A stretch of 64,000 nt of DNA from DSSM01 sp964484125 (GTDB taxonomy: Bacteria; Bacteroidota; Ignavibacteria; Tepidaquicellales; Tepidaquicellaceae), in assembly GCA_964484125.1 (NCBI GenBank), contig CAZAEK010000001.1, positions 124,001 through 188,000 on the forward strand. Direction: 5' to 3'. Numbering within the stretch: position 1 is the stretch's first letter; the number at the start of each line of letters is the position of its first letter. This document shows, one piece after another, positions 44,645-54,625 of the stretch. The position numbers were made by a program, and so were the translations under genes. The notes under the pieces were generated by a model. It saw nothing but the letters and a program-made list of their open reading frames with translations, made no database searches and was not told the DNA's origin.

Positions 44645-45988
44645 ATGAATGACATCAAAGTTAACAATAGCGGAGTATATATAAATCCGGAAAATGTTCA
44701 GGATACATTAAGGAATTATATGTTGGTTGATGGATTTGATATTACTCTCGATTTGCAAAAATCAAAAGGGGCTTATATTTATGACTCAAAACATCAAAGG
44801 TTTTTACTCGATTTCTTTACCTTTGTTGCCTCAAATCCTTTAGGAATGAATCATCCAAAACTTTATACTGAAGAATTCATTTATGAACTTGGTACTGTAG
44901 CGGTTAATAAACCTTCCCTATCCGATGTATATTGTAAAGAACAGGCAGAATTTGTAAATACATTTTTTAAATATGCTGTTCCTGATTATTTCAAATATGC
45001 TTTTTTCATTGAAGGAGGTGCACTTGCAGTTGAAAATGCCTTAAAAGCCGCAATGGATTGGAAGGTAAGAAAAAATTTTCAAAAGGGTTATAAAGAAGAA
45101 AAAGGAACTAAAATAATTCATTTTAAAGAAGCATTCCACGGAAGATCCGGTTATACATTATCTCTTACCAATACTGACCCTGTTAAAATACAGTATTTCC
45201 CTAAATTTGACTGGCCAAGAATTACAAATCCTAAGATTACATTTCCTTTAAATGAAAATAATCTTAAGCATGTTATTGAACTTGAAAATAAAGCATTAGC
45301 TGAAATCAAACAAGCTATTGCAGATAATAAAGACGATATTGCAGCTATAATAATTGAAGCAATTCAGGGTGAAGGAGGAGATAATCATTTCAGAAAAGAA
45401 TTCTTCATTAAATTAAGAGAAATTTGTGATGAGAATGAAATTATGTTCATTATAGATGAAGTTCAAACCGGAATTGCTATGACAGGTAAATGGTGGGCAC
45501 ACATGCATTATATACAGCCGGATATAATATCTTTTGGTAAGAAAACCCAGGTATGTGGGATTCTTTCAACAGGAAGAATTGATGAAATAGAAGAAAATGT
45601 TTTCAGGAAACCAAGCAGAATAAATTCAACATGGGGTGGGAATATTGTTGATATGCACAGGTTTAGAAAAATAATTGAAATAATACATGAAGATAACCTT
45701 GTTGAGAATGCACGGGTTCAGGGAGAATATTTATTAAGAAAAATTTATGAACTTCAGAATAAATTTCCGCATATTGCCTCCTGTGGAAGAGGTTTAGGAC
45801 TTTTCGCAGCATTTAATTGTTCTACAACTGAACAAAGGAATTTCATTACCTCGGATGCTCAGAAAGAAGGATTGATGATTCTCGGCTGTGGTGAAAAGTC
45901 TATAAGATTCAGACCTAATCTTGCAATAACCAGCGATGAAATAGATGAAGGTTTTGAAATTCTTGAAAGAGTTATGAATAAAATCTGA
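44645..45988 (+). CDS. lat: L-lysine 6-transaminase
   Basis: PLP enzyme moving the epsilon-amino group of lysine to 2-oxoglutarate, giving 2-aminoadipate semialdehyde. The ATG at 44645 is 9 bases after AGGAGA, so I prefer it to the TTG at 44639. 447 residues with LAT-specific stretches: FFTFVASNPLGMNHPK, FFIEGGALAVENALKAAMDWK, FHGRSGYTLSLTNTDPVK, and PLP lysine in SFGKKTQVCG (about 300). Its path would feed lysine degradation or 2-aminoadipate synthesis; no partner genes are nearby. Confidence 0.9.
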   Translation: MNDIKVNNSGVYINPENVQDTLRNYMLVDGFDITLDLQKSKGAYIYDSKHQRFLLDFFTFVASNPLGMNHPKLYTEEFIYELGTVAVNKPSLSDVYCKEQAEFVNTFFKYAVPDYFKYAFFIEGGALAVENALKAAMDWKVRKNFQKGYKEEKGTKIIHFKEAFHGRSGYTLSLTNTDPVKIQYFPKFDWPRITNPKITFPLNENNLKHVIELENKALAEIKQAIADNKDDIAAIIIEAIQGEGGDNHFRKEFFIKLREICDENEIMFIIDEVQTGIAMTGKWWAHMHYIQPDIISFGKKTQVCGILSTGRIDEIEENVFRKPSRINSTWGGNIVDMHRFRKIIEIIHEDNLVENARVQGEYLLRKIYELQNKFPHIASCGRGLGLFAAFNCSTTEQRNFITSDAQKEGLMILGCGEKSIRFRPNLAITSDEIDEGFEILERVMNKI

Positions 45989-46010
45989 AATATGTTTTAA
46001 AAATACCGCA

Positions 46011-46043
46011 AAAAAACGACCTTAAAAAAAGGTCGTTTTTTTT
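46011..46043. terminator. Bidirectional terminator between lat and ychF
   Basis: Inverted repeat AAAAAACGACCTT/AAGGTCGTTTTTT (46011-46023 with 46029-46041), 5-base loop, with A- and T-runs on both flanks. It serves the converging lat (plus) and ychF (minus) genes. Confidence 0.88.
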
Positions 46044-46071
46044 ATTATCAATTTTTTTATTCTAAAAATAT

Positions 46072-47175
46072 TCAGACATTAAAGCGGAAATATACTATAT
46101 CTCCATCTTCAATTACATATTCCTTACCTTCAACATATAACAACCCTTTTTCTTTAATTGCCTGTTCGCTTTCGTATATAACAAAATCTTTATATTTAAT
46201 TATTTCAGCTCTAATAAAACCCTTTTCAAAATCAGTGTGAATCTTACCTGCTGCCTGAGGTGCCTTTAACCCTGATGGAATTGTCCAGCTGTGAACCTCT
46301 CTTTCAGAGGCAGTAAAGAAAGTTATTAGTCCAAGCAGTTTATATGATTCATGAACAAGTCTGTCTAATCCTGATTCTTCCAAACCAATTGAATTTAAAA
46401 ACTCCTGTTTTTCTTCTTTAGATGATAGTAATGCAATTTCTGACTCAATTTTTGCAGATAAAATTAAAAATTTTGCACCTTCTTTAGAAGCAATTTCATT
46501 TACTATATCGGTATATTTATTACCTTTGACTTCAGTATCTGATACATTTGCCACATATAACACTGGTTTATTTGTAATTAGTTGAAGTTCATCTATTACT
46601 GATTTTTCTTCATCTGATAATTCATCATAAAAATATTTTGCAAGTCTTCCTGTACCAAAATGTTCCTTCAATCTTTCTAAAAGCTCTGCATCAGCTTTAG
46701 TCTTTTTATCACCTGTTCTTGATATTTTTGATATTTTTTCAAGTCGCTTTTCCAATGTTTCGAGATCCTTCAAAATTAGTTCGGTTTCAATTATTTCTAT
46801 ATCTCTTTTCGGATCAACATTTCCGTCAACGTGTATTATATTTTCATCATCGAAACATCTGACAATATGTACTATTGCATCAACTTCTCTTATATGAGAT
46901 AAAAACTGATTTCCAAGTCCTTCTCCTTTTGAAGCTCCTTTCACAAGTCCTGCTATATCTACAAATTCAATAGTTGAGGGAACAATTTTTTTAGGGTTAT
47001 ATATCTTAACAAGTTCATCAACCCTTGGATCATTTATAATTACAGTACCGAGATTAGGTTCAATAGTGCAGAATGGATAATTTGAAGCTTCTGCATTTGT
47101 TGTTTCTGTCAGAGCATTGAATAAAGTTGATTTACCTACGTTTGGTAACCCAACTATTCCGCATTTTAATCCCAT
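46072..47175 (-). CDS. ychF: Ribosome-binding ATPase YchF (OBG family)
   Basis: Translation-linked P-loop NTPase that prefers ATP. 367 residues: GLPNVGKSTLFNALT (Walker A, about 8-22), DIAGLVKGASKGEGLGNQFLSHIREVDAI (switch II, cited in parts), then a coiled-coil insertion, and a C-terminal TGS domain (GLITFFTASEREVHSWTI). YchF-type N-E-x-D specificity motif is replaced with ANVSD-type. Upstream gene starts 16 bases away on the same strand. Confidence 0.95.
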   Translation of the reverse strand: MGLKCGIVGLPNVGKSTLFNALTETTNAEASNYPFCTIEPNLGTVIINDPRVDELVKIYNPKKIVPSTIEFVDIAGLVKGASKGEGLGNQFLSHIREVDAIVHIVRCFDDENIIHVDGNVDPKRDIEIIETELILKDLETLEKRLEKISKISRTGDKKTKADAELLERLKEHFGTGRLAKYFYDELSDEEKSVIDELQLITNKPVLYVANVSDTEVKGNKYTDIVNEIASKEGAKFLILSAKIESEIALLSSKEEKQEFLNSIGLEESGLDRLVHESYKLLGLITFFTASEREVHSWTIPSGLKAPQAAGKIHTDFEKGFIRAEIIKYKDFVIYESEQAIKEKGLLYVEGKEYVIEDGDIVYFRFNV

Positions 47176-47190
47176 TATATAATTCTCCTG

Positions 47191-47820
47191 TTATCTTAAA
47201 AAATATATTAATAAAGTGTAAGTAGTGCCGTAAACAAGCGGTATTGATATATTATCATCTAACACTGAAGGTAAAAGTTCAAATAATGTAGTAAATAAAA
47301 GTGCGATTACTGCTAAAAGCTTTAAATTATCGTTATCGCTTCCAAAAGGAAAAACATACTTAATCAACAATATACCTGCTAAAAAAAACAATAATGAGCC
47401 CTCAAGAGTTTTATTACCTATTTTAATTTTACCAAACCATTTTCCTCCGAGTGCAGCAAATGAATCGCAAACCATCATAACAAGCATAGCTGAAATAGCT
47501 ATATTTTTATCAAATAGTATGACTGATAATAATACTCCTGTAATATGGTAAGTACCCCCGGTAAATAATTTCCCATCTTTTTCTTTTTCATCGTTACGTA
47601 ATACGTTACCGAGGAACCTGAAATATAATAATCTCACAGGTTCATAATATCTTTTCCCCAAATCAAGTAACACCATAAGAATAAATGCGATAAAAATAAT
47701 TATTATAGCTTCTTTTTTTTCAAAATAAAGCCAATACAACAAAGGGATAAAAGTAGAAAACAAGTGAATAAATTTCCTTTGTAACTCAAACTTTAAAGCA
47801 ATCTTTTCAGTACCTTCCAT
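47191..47820 (-). CDS. Polyprenol/dolichol kinase-like (SEC59/VTE5/CdsA-related) membrane protein
   Basis: A 209-residue integral membrane protein with about seven helices. The conserved segment GGTYHITGVLLSVILF, then VCDSFAALGGKWFGKIKIGNKTLEGSLLFF is typical of the CTP-dependent dolichol/phytol/diacylglycerol kinase family related to CdsA. I use the ATG at 47820; a longer reading from TTG at 47850 would start inside the ftsH terminator. Lipid substrate unknown (polyprenol, phytol or diacylglycerol). Confidence 0.78.
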   Translation of the reverse strand: MEGTEKIALKFELQRKFIHLFSTFIPLLYWLYFEKKEAIIIIFIAFILMVLLDLGKRYYEPVRLLYFRFLGNVLRNDEKEKDGKLFTGGTYHITGVLLSVILFDKNIAISAMLVMMVCDSFAALGGKWFGKIKIGNKTLEGSLLFFLAGILLIKYVFPFGSDNDNLKLLAVIALLFTTLFELLPSVLDDNISIPLVYGTTYTLLIYFLR

Positions 47821-47835
47821 TTTTTTATTATAATT

Positions 47836-47860
47836 AAAAAAGCGGGACAACAGCCCCGCT
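47836..47860 (-). terminator. Rho-independent terminator of ftsH
   Basis: On the minus strand, stem AGCGGG/CCCGCT (47855-47860 with 47841-47846), 8-base loop, then five T. It lies 28 bases past the ftsH stop and just before the kinase-like gene, whose start it helps define. Confidence 0.8.
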
Positions 47861-47888
47861 AATTTTTAAAATTCCTGAATAAAATATT

Positions 47889-49871
47889 CTATGATACTTT
47901 TTCCTCAACTTTTTCAGAAACAATACCCTGAGGTTCTTTAGTTGAAATTGTATCGTTGTCTTTCTCTATAGGAGGTAGTTCTTCTCCGCGAAGAAGTTTA
48001 TCAATTTCTTCACCATCAAGAATTTCCCTTTCGAGTAATGCATTAGATAATGTGTGTAATGCATCAATATTTTTCATCAGAATGTTCGTTGCCCTTTCCA
48101 TAGCACCCATAACTATTTTTTTAGTCTCTTCATCAATTAATATCTGAGTTGTCTCGCTGTAATTCTTATGCTGATGGATTTCCTTTCCGAGAAAGACTTC
48201 TTCTTCCTTATTACCGTATTTAATAGGTCCTAATCTTTCACTCATTCCATATTCACATACCATTTTCCTCGCAAGATTTGAAGCCCTTTCTATATCATTA
48301 CTTGCTCCTGTTGTATATTCATTAAATATCAATTTCTCAGCTGCTCTTCCTCCCATAGCATAAGCTATCATCGCTTCAAGGTATTCCTTTGAATAAGTAT
48401 GCTTTTCATCCATCGGAAGATATGTTGTAACACCAAGTGCTCTACCTCTTGGGATTATAGTTACTTTATGCACCGGATCCGCTTCAGGAATCATTTTTGC
48501 TACTAACACGTGACCGGCTTCGTGATATGCAGTAGTAATTTTCTCCTTTTCTGAAATAATCAGACTTTTTCTTTCAGTACCCATTAATACTTTATCTTTA
48601 GCATCTTCAAGATCTTTCATGGTAACGTTATCAGAATTTCTTCTTGCAGCTAATAAAGCCGCTTCATTTACTAAATTAGCTAAATCTGCACCAGAGAAAC
48701 CTGGTGTTCCTTTTGCAATTGTCTCTACCTTTACATCTTTTGCTAAAGGTATTTTCCTTAAATGAACTTTAAGAATTCCTTCTCTTCCTTTTACATCAGG
48801 TCTGTCAACTACTACCTGTCTGTCGAATCTTCCCGGTCTGAGCAATGCAGGATCTAAAATATCTGGCCTGTTTGTAGCAGCTATAATTATCACACCGCTG
48901 TTTTGTTCAAAGCCATCCATTTCAATAAGCAGCTGATTTAATGTTTGCTCTCTTTCATCATGACCTCCGCCTAAACCTGCACCTCTGTGACGTCCGACTG
49001 CGTCAATTTCGTCTATAAATATTATACAAGGAGCGTTTTTCTTACCCTGCTCAAATAAATCTCTTACTCTTGATGCTCCAACGCCTACAAACATTTCAAC
49101 AAAATCAGCACCACTGATAGAAAGAAATGGTACTCCTGCTTCACCTGCCACTGCACGTGCAAGAAGCGTTTTACCGGTTCCGGGAGGTCCCAGTAACAAT
49201 ACACCTTTTGGAATTCTTCCGCCAAGTTTTTGGAATTTACCCGGACTCCTTAAAAATTCTATTATTTCAAGCAATTCTGTTTTTGCTTCATCAGTTCCTG
49301 CGACATCCTGAAAAGTTACTTTTACTGCATTCTCACTTAACATCTTTGCCTTGGATTTACCAAATGAGAAAATATTTTTAGTGCCGCTTCCTGCACCACC
49401 TTGCATTCTTCTCATTAGAAATATCCAGAATACTATTATCAATATCCATGGCAATGCATTTAATAATAATCCAACCCACCCTGAATCATCCGGTTTAAAT
49501 TCAAGAGGGGATATTCCTTTTTCCCGGATTTGTTTTATAAGATTTTCATCATTTGGTAGCAATAAAGTTATCTTATCAACAGGTGTACTTTTGTTAGTTA
49601 ATAATTCCGGGGATTTTAACTCGCCTGTGAGTTCATAGCTTTTGTCCGCTAATATTTTAATTGTAGCTGACTTGATTTTATTTGAATCCAATAATCGCTG
49701 GAACTGATCATAGGTTACCGGTGAAAATGTTGTTTCAGCTGATTTCGTATATACAATTACTAAATAAAAACCAATTAATATAATACTCCAGCCAAATACT
49801 ATTTTTAATACCCTGTTCCAGTTAAATTCATCGTTTTTTTTAGGTTGTTGATTCTTATTATCGTTTTGCAT
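47889..49871 (-). CDS. ftsH: ATP-dependent zinc metalloprotease FtsH
   Basis: Membrane-bound AAA+ protease that degrades short-lived and misassembled membrane proteins. 660 residues from the ATG at 49871 (a TTG 15 bases earlier is possible). Two transmembrane helices flank the periplasmic domain (about 20-40 and 130-152). AAA motifs: GPPGTGKT (about 230), IIFIDEIDAVGR, SRH ATNRPDILDPALLRPGRFDRQ in parts; protease zinc motif HEAGH (about 451). C-terminal tail is acidic. Located between hpt and the kinase-like gene. Confidence 0.97.
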   Translation of the reverse strand: MQNDNKNQQPKKNDEFNWNRVLKIVFGWSIILIGFYLVIVYTKSAETTFSPVTYDQFQRLLDSNKIKSATIKILADKSYELTGELKSPELLTNKSTPVDKITLLLPNDENLIKQIREKGISPLEFKPDDSGWVGLLLNALPWILIIVFWIFLMRRMQGGAGSGTKNIFSFGKSKAKMLSENAVKVTFQDVAGTDEAKTELLEIIEFLRSPGKFQKLGGRIPKGVLLLGPPGTGKTLLARAVAGEAGVPFLSISGADFVEMFVGVGASRVRDLFEQGKKNAPCIIFIDEIDAVGRHRGAGLGGGHDEREQTLNQLLIEMDGFEQNSGVIIIAATNRPDILDPALLRPGRFDRQVVVDRPDVKGREGILKVHLRKIPLAKDVKVETIAKGTPGFSGADLANLVNEAALLAARRNSDNVTMKDLEDAKDKVLMGTERKSLIISEKEKITTAYHEAGHVLVAKMIPEADPVHKVTIIPRGRALGVTTYLPMDEKHTYSKEYLEAMIAYAMGGRAAEKLIFNEYTTGASNDIERASNLARKMVCEYGMSERLGPIKYGNKEEEVFLGKEIHQHKNYSETTQILIDEETKKIVMGAMERATNILMKNIDALHTLSNALLEREILDGEEIDKLLRGEELPPIEKDNDTISTKEPQGIVSEKVEEKVS

Positions 49872-49906
49872 GTTTCTTTTTTTCAATATTTTATGTTTTG
49901 TTATAA

Positions 49907-50428
49907 CTATTTTAACACAAAAATTCCTTTTAAATTCCTGTATTTTTGGGCATAGTCAAGCCCATATCCTATAACAAATTTATTTGCTATTTTGAACCCA
50001 ATATAATCAATTTTGAAATCCAGTTTTGCCACATCTTTCTTGTAAAGTAGTGTTGCAAACCTGAGAGATTTTGGGTTATTCTCTTCTATAATATTTTTAA
50101 TATATTTAATTGATAAACCTGAGTCTATTATATCCTCTACAACTATTATGTCCCTGCCCTCTATTTCGCAATTCAAAGATTTTAGCAATGTTACCCTGCC
50201 AGAGGATATTTTCTTGTTACCATAAGATGAAAGTTTCAGGAAATCTATTTCACAATCAATTTTCAATTCTTTTATTAAATCAGAAAGAAATATGAATGCG
50301 CCGTTCAATATACCTATAAAAGTTGGTGTTTTATCCTTATAATCCCTGTTAATCCTGTTTGCTAATTCCTTAACTCTTTTCCGAACTTTAGCGTAAGATA
50401 TATAAATTTCCTTTTTATCTTTGTCCAT
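49907..50428 (-). CDS. hpt: Hypoxanthine phosphoribosyltransferase
   Basis: Purine salvage: hypoxanthine or guanine plus PRPP to IMP or GMP. 173 residues; the PRPP-binding motif VVEDIIDSG is at about residues 95-103, and FIGILNGAFIFLSDL and KFVIGYGLDYAQKYRNL are typical of Hpt. hpt-ftsH order is widely conserved in bacteria. Confidence 0.94.
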   Translation of the reverse strand: MDKDKKEIYISYAKVRKRVKELANRINRDYKDKTPTFIGILNGAFIFLSDLIKELKIDCEIDFLKLSSYGNKKISSGRVTLLKSLNCEIEGRDIIVVEDIIDSGLSIKYIKNIIEENNPKSLRFATLLYKKDVAKLDFKIDYIGFKIANKFVIGYGLDYAQKYRNLKGIFVLK

Positions 50429-50469
50429 AATATTAATCTGTTCACAAATATATGTAAATTCAAACTTAA

Positions 50470-50510
50470 TAAAAATAAAAAACCCACATCTTTAATTTAA
50501 AAATGCGGGT
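50470..50510 (-). terminator. Rho-independent terminator of rpsU
   Basis: On the minus strand, stem ACCCGCAT/ATGTGGGT with one G-U wobble (50503-50510 with 50482-50489), 13-base loop, then a T-rich run. It is 24 bases after the rpsU stop and separates rpsU from hpt. Confidence 0.8.
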
Positions 50511-50533
50511 AAAATAATGTTAAGTTTAGTAAA

Positions 50534-50731
50534 TTAACTGTTTTCTTCATCTTGTAATCTCTTCATCTTCCTGACTGCTCTCTCTTTTAACATCTTTCGC
50601 TCGACAGAGGGTTTAACGAAGAATTGTCTTCTCCTGAATTCTTTTAAAATCCCGGATTTCTCATATTTCTTTTTGAATCTCTTGAGAGCTTTGTCAAGAG
50701 TTTCGTTTTCCTGGATGATTACTTTGATCAA
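50534..50731 (-). CDS. rpsU: 30S ribosomal protein S21
   Basis: 65-residue basic ribosomal protein important for initiation in many bacteria. KALKRFKKKYEKSGILKEFRRRQF and KPSVERKM are typical. The only in-frame start is TTG: a TAA lies three codons upstream on the minus strand. A TTG start on a ribosomal protein is worth noting. Flanked by its own terminator, transcribed away from the CAT-like gene. Confidence 0.93.
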   Translation of the reverse strand: MIKVIIQENETLDKALKRFKKKYEKSGILKEFRRRQFFVKPSVERKMLKERAVRKMKRLQDEENS

Positions 50732-50833
50732 AAAAATTACCTACTTTCTTTTATTGTTTATCATTTAAGTTAATAAAATTATTAGATATTTTCAATTCTC
50801 TAAATTATTCCTGAAATCTAAATTCTTTTTTAT

Positions 50834-51490
50834 ATGATTATTATTGATCCAGATAAATGGTACAGGAAAAAGCACTACTACTATTTCAAAGATATGGATT
50901 TTCCATATTTCAATATTTGCCTGAATATTGAAATTACAGAGTTATATAATTATTGTAAAAATAATAATATATCTATATTCCTTGCAACAACTTTTCTCAT
51001 AACAAATGCTGTTAACAAAACAGAATATCTTAGATTGCGGATACAAAATGACAAGATAATTCTTTTTGATACTGTACATGCAGGGATAACAGTTATGGGA
51101 GAGAGAGGACTTTATAATTACTGTATTTTGGAATATATAACTGATTTTAAAAAATTTGTCGAAAATGCAAAATTATCAATAGAAAAAGCAAAGTCATCTG
51201 AATTAGCCACCAATACTCAGAATCACAGAGAGGATTTAATTTATATGACAACTCTCCCGTGGATTAACTTTACTGCAATTACTCATCCGGTAAATCTAAA
51301 AAATCCTGATTCGATTCCTAGAATAGCATGGGGGAAAATTACAAAGTCATCTGATGATTACGTAATTCCATTTGCACTACAGGCACATCATTCCTTAATG
51401 GATGGTTACCATGCTTCACTGGTTTTAAACGATATTCAGAATAATTTCAATAATTTTGAAACGATTAGGGAAAATAATATTAATATTTAA
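50834..51490 (+). CDS. Chloramphenicol acetyltransferase-fold acyltransferase
   Basis: A 218-residue CatA-type trimeric acetyltransferase. The catalytic motif HHSLMDG (about 185-191) with its HHxxxDG pattern is intact, and TTLPWINFTAITHP and IPRIAWGK match the family. CatA acetylates chloramphenicol, but many chromosomal homologues have other or unknown substrates; there is no mobile element or other resistance gene here, so resistance should not be assumed. Confidence 0.8.
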   Translation: MIIIDPDKWYRKKHYYYFKDMDFPYFNICLNIEITELYNYCKNNNISIFLATTFLITNAVNKTEYLRLRIQNDKIILFDTVHAGITVMGERGLYNYCILEYITDFKKFVENAKLSIEKAKSSELATNTQNHREDLIYMTTLPWINFTAITHPVNLKNPDSIPRIAWGKITKSSDDYVIPFALQAHHSLMDGYHASLVLNDIQNNFNNFETIRENNINI

Positions 51491-51562
51491 TAATATTAAA
51501 TGTTTTTCTTTTCGTTTATTAAAATATTAAATTGCAAGTTGTATAAAAATTAAAGAATATAA

Positions 51563-54500
51563 ATGTTAAAGATATTATCAAAATTATTTCCGTCTAAGCA
51601 TGAAAAAGACATCAGGGAATTATACCCGATAGTCGAAGAAATCAATAAATATTTTGAAGAGTATAAAAATCTTTCTGATGATCAGCTGAGGAATAAAACT
51701 CTTGAATTTAAAGAGAGAATAAAAGAAAATACAAATGAAATAGAGACAAAATTAGCAGAATACAGGGAAAAATTAAAACAGGATATTGACCAGCAGGAAA
51801 GAATCCGCATATCAGATGAAATTGAAGAACTTGAGAAAGAATTATTTACAACAATAAACGACACTTTAGATGAAATTCTTCCTGAAGCTTTTGCCGTTGT
51901 TAAAGATACATGCCGGAGACTTCTTGGGAAAGAATGGGTTGCAGCCGGTACAAAAATCAGGTGGGAAATGGTCCCATTCGATGTTCAGCTGATAGGAGGT
52001 ATTGTTTTACATCAGGGTAAAATTTCTGAAATGGCTACAGGTGAAGGTAAAACTTTAGTTGCAACACTGCCTTTATATTTGAATGCTCTGCCTGGTAAAG
52101 GTGTACATCTTGTTACAGTTAACGATTACCTTGCAAAACGTGACAGCGAATGGATGGGTGAAATTTTCAAATTCCATGGGTTAACTGTTGGATGTATATT
52201 AAATGATATGGACTCCGAAGCCCGAAAGAAAATTTACAATTGTGATATAACTTATGGAACAAATAATGAGTTTGGATTTGACTATCTGAGGGATAATATG
52301 GTTGTTACTGAAGATCATCTCGTTCAGAGACCTCATTTCTATGCAATTGTTGACGAAGTTGACTCCGTCTTGATTGACGAAGCTAGAACTCCTCTCATTA
52401 TTTCCGGTCCTGTTGAAGCCCCTACCCATAAATTCAACGAAATGAACACAAGGATTAAAAGACTTGTTGAAGCTCAGAAATCCCTTGTTACTTCAATTTG
52501 CGGCGAAGTTGAAAGAATGCTTCAAAAGCCAGAGACAGAGCTTACACAGGATAATTATTCACATATTGGGATGCTTTTACTAAGGGCAAATCACGGATTT
52601 CCGAAGCATAAAAGATTAACCAAACTACTCTCGGATCCATCAAACAAAAGATTGATGCAGGATGCAGAGAACTATTACAACAGGGATAAAGCAAAGGAAA
52701 TGCATATTGTTGATGATGAACTATATTTTATAATTGATGAAAAAAACCATATAACTGATTTAACTGAAAAAGGTCGTGAATTCCTTGCCCCATCATCAGT
52801 TGAAAAAGACTTCTTCACATTGCCTGATATGGGAACTGAAATTGCAATAATTGAAAATTCGGGACTGTCTGACGAAGAGAAGGAAAATAAAAAAGATGAA
52901 TTATATAAACTTTATGCAGAAAGAAGCGACCGTCTCCACATTGTCGGACAATTGCTGAAAGCTTACGCTTTATATGAAAAAGACGTTGAATATGTAATCC
53001 AGGATGGTAAAATTATGATTGTAGATGAATTCACCGGAAGAATACTTGCTGGCAGAAGGTATTCTGAAGGGCTTCATCAGGCAATAGAAGCAAAGGAAGG
53101 TGTCAAGGTTGAAAAAGACTCACAAACTCTTGCGACAATTACTTTACAGAATTATTTCAGATTGTACAAAAAACTTGCAGGTATGACTGGTACTGCTGAA
53201 ACAGAAGCCGCAGAGTTTTTTGATATTTATAAACTTGATGTTGTAGTTATACCTACAAACAAGGTTTGCATCAGAGATGACTTCGAGGATTCTGTTTACC
53301 GCACTAAACTTGAAAAATATAATGCTGTTATTGCAGAGATAATGGAGATGAGAGCGAAAAGAAGACCGGTGTTAGTCGGTACTACAAATGTCGAAGTTTC
53401 TGAAATTATTTCAAGAATGTTAAAAAGAAAGGGTGTTCCTCACGAAGTTTTAAATGCTAAGCAGAATCAGAGGGAAGCCCAGATTATAGCAAATGCAGGT
53501 CTTCCGGGAGCAATAACTATTGCTACTAATATGGCAGGTAGAGGTACAGATATAAAGTTAGGTCCCGGAGTTGCTGAAGTAGGAGGTTTGCATATAATTG
53601 GTACTGAAAGGCACGAATCGAGACGTATTGACAGACAGCTAAGAGGTCGTGCAGGACGTCAGGGAGACCCGGGTTCTTCAAGATTTTTCCTTTCGCTTGA
53701 AGATGATTTGATGAGACTATTCGGGAGTGACAGAATAACCAATGTTATGCAGAAGCTGGGAATGGAAGAAGGACAGCCAATAGAACATAAATGGATTACA
53801 AAAACTGTTGAACGCGCCCAAAAGAAAGTTGAAGAAAATAATTTTGCAATAAGAAAAAGATTGCTGGAATATGATAACGTAATGAATCAGCAGAGAGAAG
53901 TTATATACACCAGAAGAAGAAAAGCATTGTTAGGAGAAAGATTGAAAGACGAAATCCTTGATATGACATTTGATGCAGTAGAAATGCTTGTTGCAAAATA
54001 TTATAAAGAACTTGATTTAGAAGGTTTAAGAAACGAGGTTCAGAGAAATTTCTTAATTCGGATTAACGTATCTCCTGAAGAATTCCAAAAACTCGGGGAA
54101 GAGGGAATGAAAAAATTGATATTTGAGGAAGCACGCGCATTTTATCAGAGAAAGGAAGAGAGGTACGGTTCTGAATTGATGGCTCGTCTTGAAAGATATG
54201 TTACGTTAACAGTAATAGACGAAAAGTGGAAAGAACACCTGAGAGAAATGGATGACCTTAAAGAAGGTATCAACCTGAGAGCTTACGGACAGAAAGATCC
54301 CCTGATTGAATACAAGCAAGATGGTTTCAAACTTTTCACTGATATGCTTGATAAGATATCTGCAGAAATCATTAATTTAATATTCAAATTCACTGTCCAG
54401 ACGGGCGAAAGTGCAGATATCAGAGGACCAAGGGAAGTTAATACAAGTTCATTACGAACCTCTCACGCTAATACAGATGGAATGGGACTACAACCAGTTG

Positions 54501-54625
54501 AAAGCGAAGCTGCATACTCAGGGAAAAAACAACCTGTCAAAGTAGCTCCCAAGCTTGGAAGAAATGACCCATGCTATTGTGGAAGCGGCAAAAAATTTAA
54601 AAACTGTCACGGCAAAGGTCAATAA
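51563..54625 (+). CDS. secA: Protein translocase ATPase SecA
   Basis: Motor of Sec-dependent export, essential for all exported proteins here including type IX cargo. 1020 residues. Walker A MATGEGKTLVATL (about 155-167), DEVDSVLIDEARTPLIISG, GTNNEFGFDYLRDN, TGMTGTAETEA-type GMTGTAETEAAEF, NMAGRGTDIKLG, and the zinc-binding tail PCYCGSGKKFKNCHG (about 1002-1016). Longer than E. coli SecA (901) because of an insertion between residues about 290 and 420, common in Bacteroidota relatives. Overlaps the next gene by 1 base. Confidence 0.97.
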   Translation: MLKILSKLFPSKHEKDIRELYPIVEEINKYFEEYKNLSDDQLRNKTLEFKERIKENTNEIETKLAEYREKLKQDIDQQERIRISDEIEELEKELFTTINDTLDEILPEAFAVVKDTCRRLLGKEWVAAGTKIRWEMVPFDVQLIGGIVLHQGKISEMATGEGKTLVATLPLYLNALPGKGVHLVTVNDYLAKRDSEWMGEIFKFHGLTVGCILNDMDSEARKKIYNCDITYGTNNEFGFDYLRDNMVVTEDHLVQRPHFYAIVDEVDSVLIDEARTPLIISGPVEAPTHKFNEMNTRIKRLVEAQKSLVTSICGEVERMLQKPETELTQDNYSHIGMLLLRANHGFPKHKRLTKLLSDPSNKRLMQDAENYYNRDKAKEMHIVDDELYFIIDEKNHITDLTEKGREFLAPSSVEKDFFTLPDMGTEIAIIENSGLSDEEKENKKDELYKLYAERSDRLHIVGQLLKAYALYEKDVEYVIQDGKIMIVDEFTGRILAGRRYSEGLHQAIEAKEGVKVEKDSQTLATITLQNYFRLYKKLAGMTGTAETEAAEFFDIYKLDVVVIPTNKVCIRDDFEDSVYRTKLEKYNAVIAEIMEMRAKRRPVLVGTTNVEVSEIISRMLKRKGVPHEVLNAKQNQREAQIIANAGLPGAITIATNMAGRGTDIKLGPGVAEVGGLHIIGTERHESRRIDRQLRGRAGRQGDPGSSRFFLSLEDDLMRLFGSDRITNVMQKLGMEEGQPIEHKWITKTVERAQKKVEENNFAIRKRLLEYDNVMNQQREVIYTRRRKALLGERLKDEILDMTFDAVEMLVAKYYKELDLEGLRNEVQRNFLIRINVSPEEFQKLGEEGMKKLIFEEARAFYQRKEERYGSELMARLERYVTLTVIDEKWKEHLREMDDLKEGINLRAYGQKDPLIEYKQDGFKLFTDMLDKISAEIINLIFKFTVQTGESADIRGPREVNTSSLRTSHANTDGMGLQPVESEAAYSGKKQPVKVAPKLGRNDPCYCGSGKKFKNCHGKGQ

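Noticed and set aside
47821..47850. Upstream TTG start of the polyprenol-kinase-like gene
   Set aside because: It would place the start codon in the loop of the ftsH terminator; the ATG at 47820 is more likely.
50834..51490. CAT-fold gene as an antibiotic-resistance gene
   Set aside because: Chromosomal context with no mobile element; many CAT-fold enzymes have other substrates, so I report the fold only.
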